A stretch of DNA of 13,395 nucleotides from Palsa-1188 sp050010575 (GTDB lineage Bacteria > Bacillota > DSM-12270 > Thermacetogeniales > Thermacetogeniaceae), in assembly GCA_050010575.1 (NCBI GenBank), contig JBEKKU010000063.1:1-13395 (forward strand), read 5' to 3'. The notes under the pieces were generated by a model. That model saw nothing but the letters and a program-made list of their open reading frames with translations, had not been told where the DNA came from and did not search any database. A program made the translations under genes and the position numbers. Positions 12,912 to 13,395 of the stretch are shown here, in pieces (the first letter of the stretch is position 1; each line of letters begins with the position of its first letter).

Positions 12912-13395
12912 TTATGATAGGTCGTATTCCCGCTTGATCGCTCCGTCTTCCAGCATATCTCGCAGGTAGCGCGCCTTCTTCGGGGGTGACTCATCACCGT
13001 CCTGCGGGTCATTAGCCTTGGCATCCGCAGTCTTGTTCTCGGAGTTCCGGTTGAAAAACTGGGCAAAACGGCTGTTGCCGCTCTTGTTGATGGAAGGGGG
13101 CGCGGTATAGTTGGCCTTTTCTCCGCTCGACATGCGGTTGTTGACCGTATTCATGATCTCCGTCAGAGTGGCTGGGCTGACCCGGTGGTATAACACCAGG
13201 GGCAGCACGGCCATAATATCACTGATCATCATCTGAGTCCGCTTTCTAAGCGCTGCATGGAGCAGGGCAGCCTGGGAGATCGCCTCCAGCGCCCTGAGGC
13301 TCTCGATGTTGAAGTTGATATAGATGCTGGCCAGGAAGTTGGTCAGGTATTCCGGCATGGCCAGGTCTCCCTGCTCGGCGATGCTGGAGAGGTCC
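12912..13395 (-). CDS. AAA+ ATPase of the chelatase/MoxR type, C-terminal part (5' end outside window)
   Basis: The frame is open from the right window edge to TAA at 12912-12914, giving about 160 residues. Residues 29-75 of this part (FNIESLRALEAISQAALLHA, then ALRKRTQMMISDIMAVLPLV and LYHRV) have the pattern of the C-terminal helical lid of MoxR/ChlI AAA+ proteins, including the sensor-2-like S-x-R-A and the ending L-x-H-R. Walker A and B lie outside the window. After the lid comes an unusual hydrophilic tail of about 75 residues, rich in Asn, Ser, Lys, Asp and Glu, ending in a conserved-looking YLRDMLEDGAIKREYDLS. Its position 24 bp upstream of the vWA gene supports the assignment. An internal ATG at 13358 could be mistaken for the start, but the lid extends past it. 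Confidence 0.75.
   Translation of the reverse strand, partial: DLSSIAEQGDLAMPEYLTNFLASIYINFNIESLRALEAISQAALLHAALRKRTQMMISDIMAVLPLVLYHRVSPATLTEIMNTVNNRMSSGEKANYTAPPSINKSGNSRFAQFFNRNSENKTADAKANDPQDGDESPPKKARYLRDMLEDGAIKREYDLS

Noticed and set aside
1..13395. CRISPR array, complete transposon or rRNA genes
   Set aside because: No regularly spaced repeats, transposase, paired terminal inverted repeats or rRNA-like sequence were seen.

Overview
The window looks like chromosomal DNA of a Gram-positive bacterium, most likely an anaerobic member of the Clostridia (Bacillota). The reasons are strong AGGAGG-type ribosome-binding sites, many U-tailed intrinsic terminators, a Zn-type glutamyl-tRNA synthetase, an HD-GYP protein with the N- and C-terminal extensions common in that group, and 3'-CCA-encoding tRNAs. 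The species cannot be named from the sequence.

Left part (1-3860). The 3' end of a serine acetyltransferase gene is followed by a repeat-like palindrome and a terminator. Next comes an unpaired MacB/LolD-type ABC ATPase on the minus strand. After a gene-free leader with a terminator hairpin lie a DUF47/PhoU-like accessory gene and a PiT phosphate permease, which overlap by 8 bp and form a phosphate-uptake pair. A small HEPN-like gene converges on them.

Middle part (3860-6070). gltX is followed by a small unknown gene and a two-gene tRNA operon, tRNA-Gln(CUG) and tRNA-Glu(CUC). The operon has a consensus promoter and a terminator.

Decayed element (about 5991-8043). The 3' part of tRNA-Glu, from U33 through CCA, is repeated exactly (43 bp) at 8001-8043. 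The second copy is a tRNA remnant followed by what looks like the original tRNA terminator. The 2,010-bp unit between matching ends of the two copies is best read as a decayed integrative element in tRNA-Glu. It holds an integrase N-terminal relic, a 57-residue fragment of a SIR2-like (defence-type) protein, and one intact gene, an HD-GYP cyclic-di-GMP phosphodiesterase. This is the most interesting structure in the window.

Right part (8090-13395). A truncated PIG-L deacetylase fragment abuts a rhomboid protease gene on the minus strand. mnmG (tRNA wobble modification) follows on the plus strand. Its stop region overlaps a convergent minus-strand operon that encodes a chelatase/MoxR-type AAA+ ATPase (partial, running off the right edge) and a ChlD-like vWA protein.

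I did not find a clearly new multi-gene system. The tRNA-Glu island relic and the AAA+/vWA pair with long unassigned regions are the two places most worth following up.
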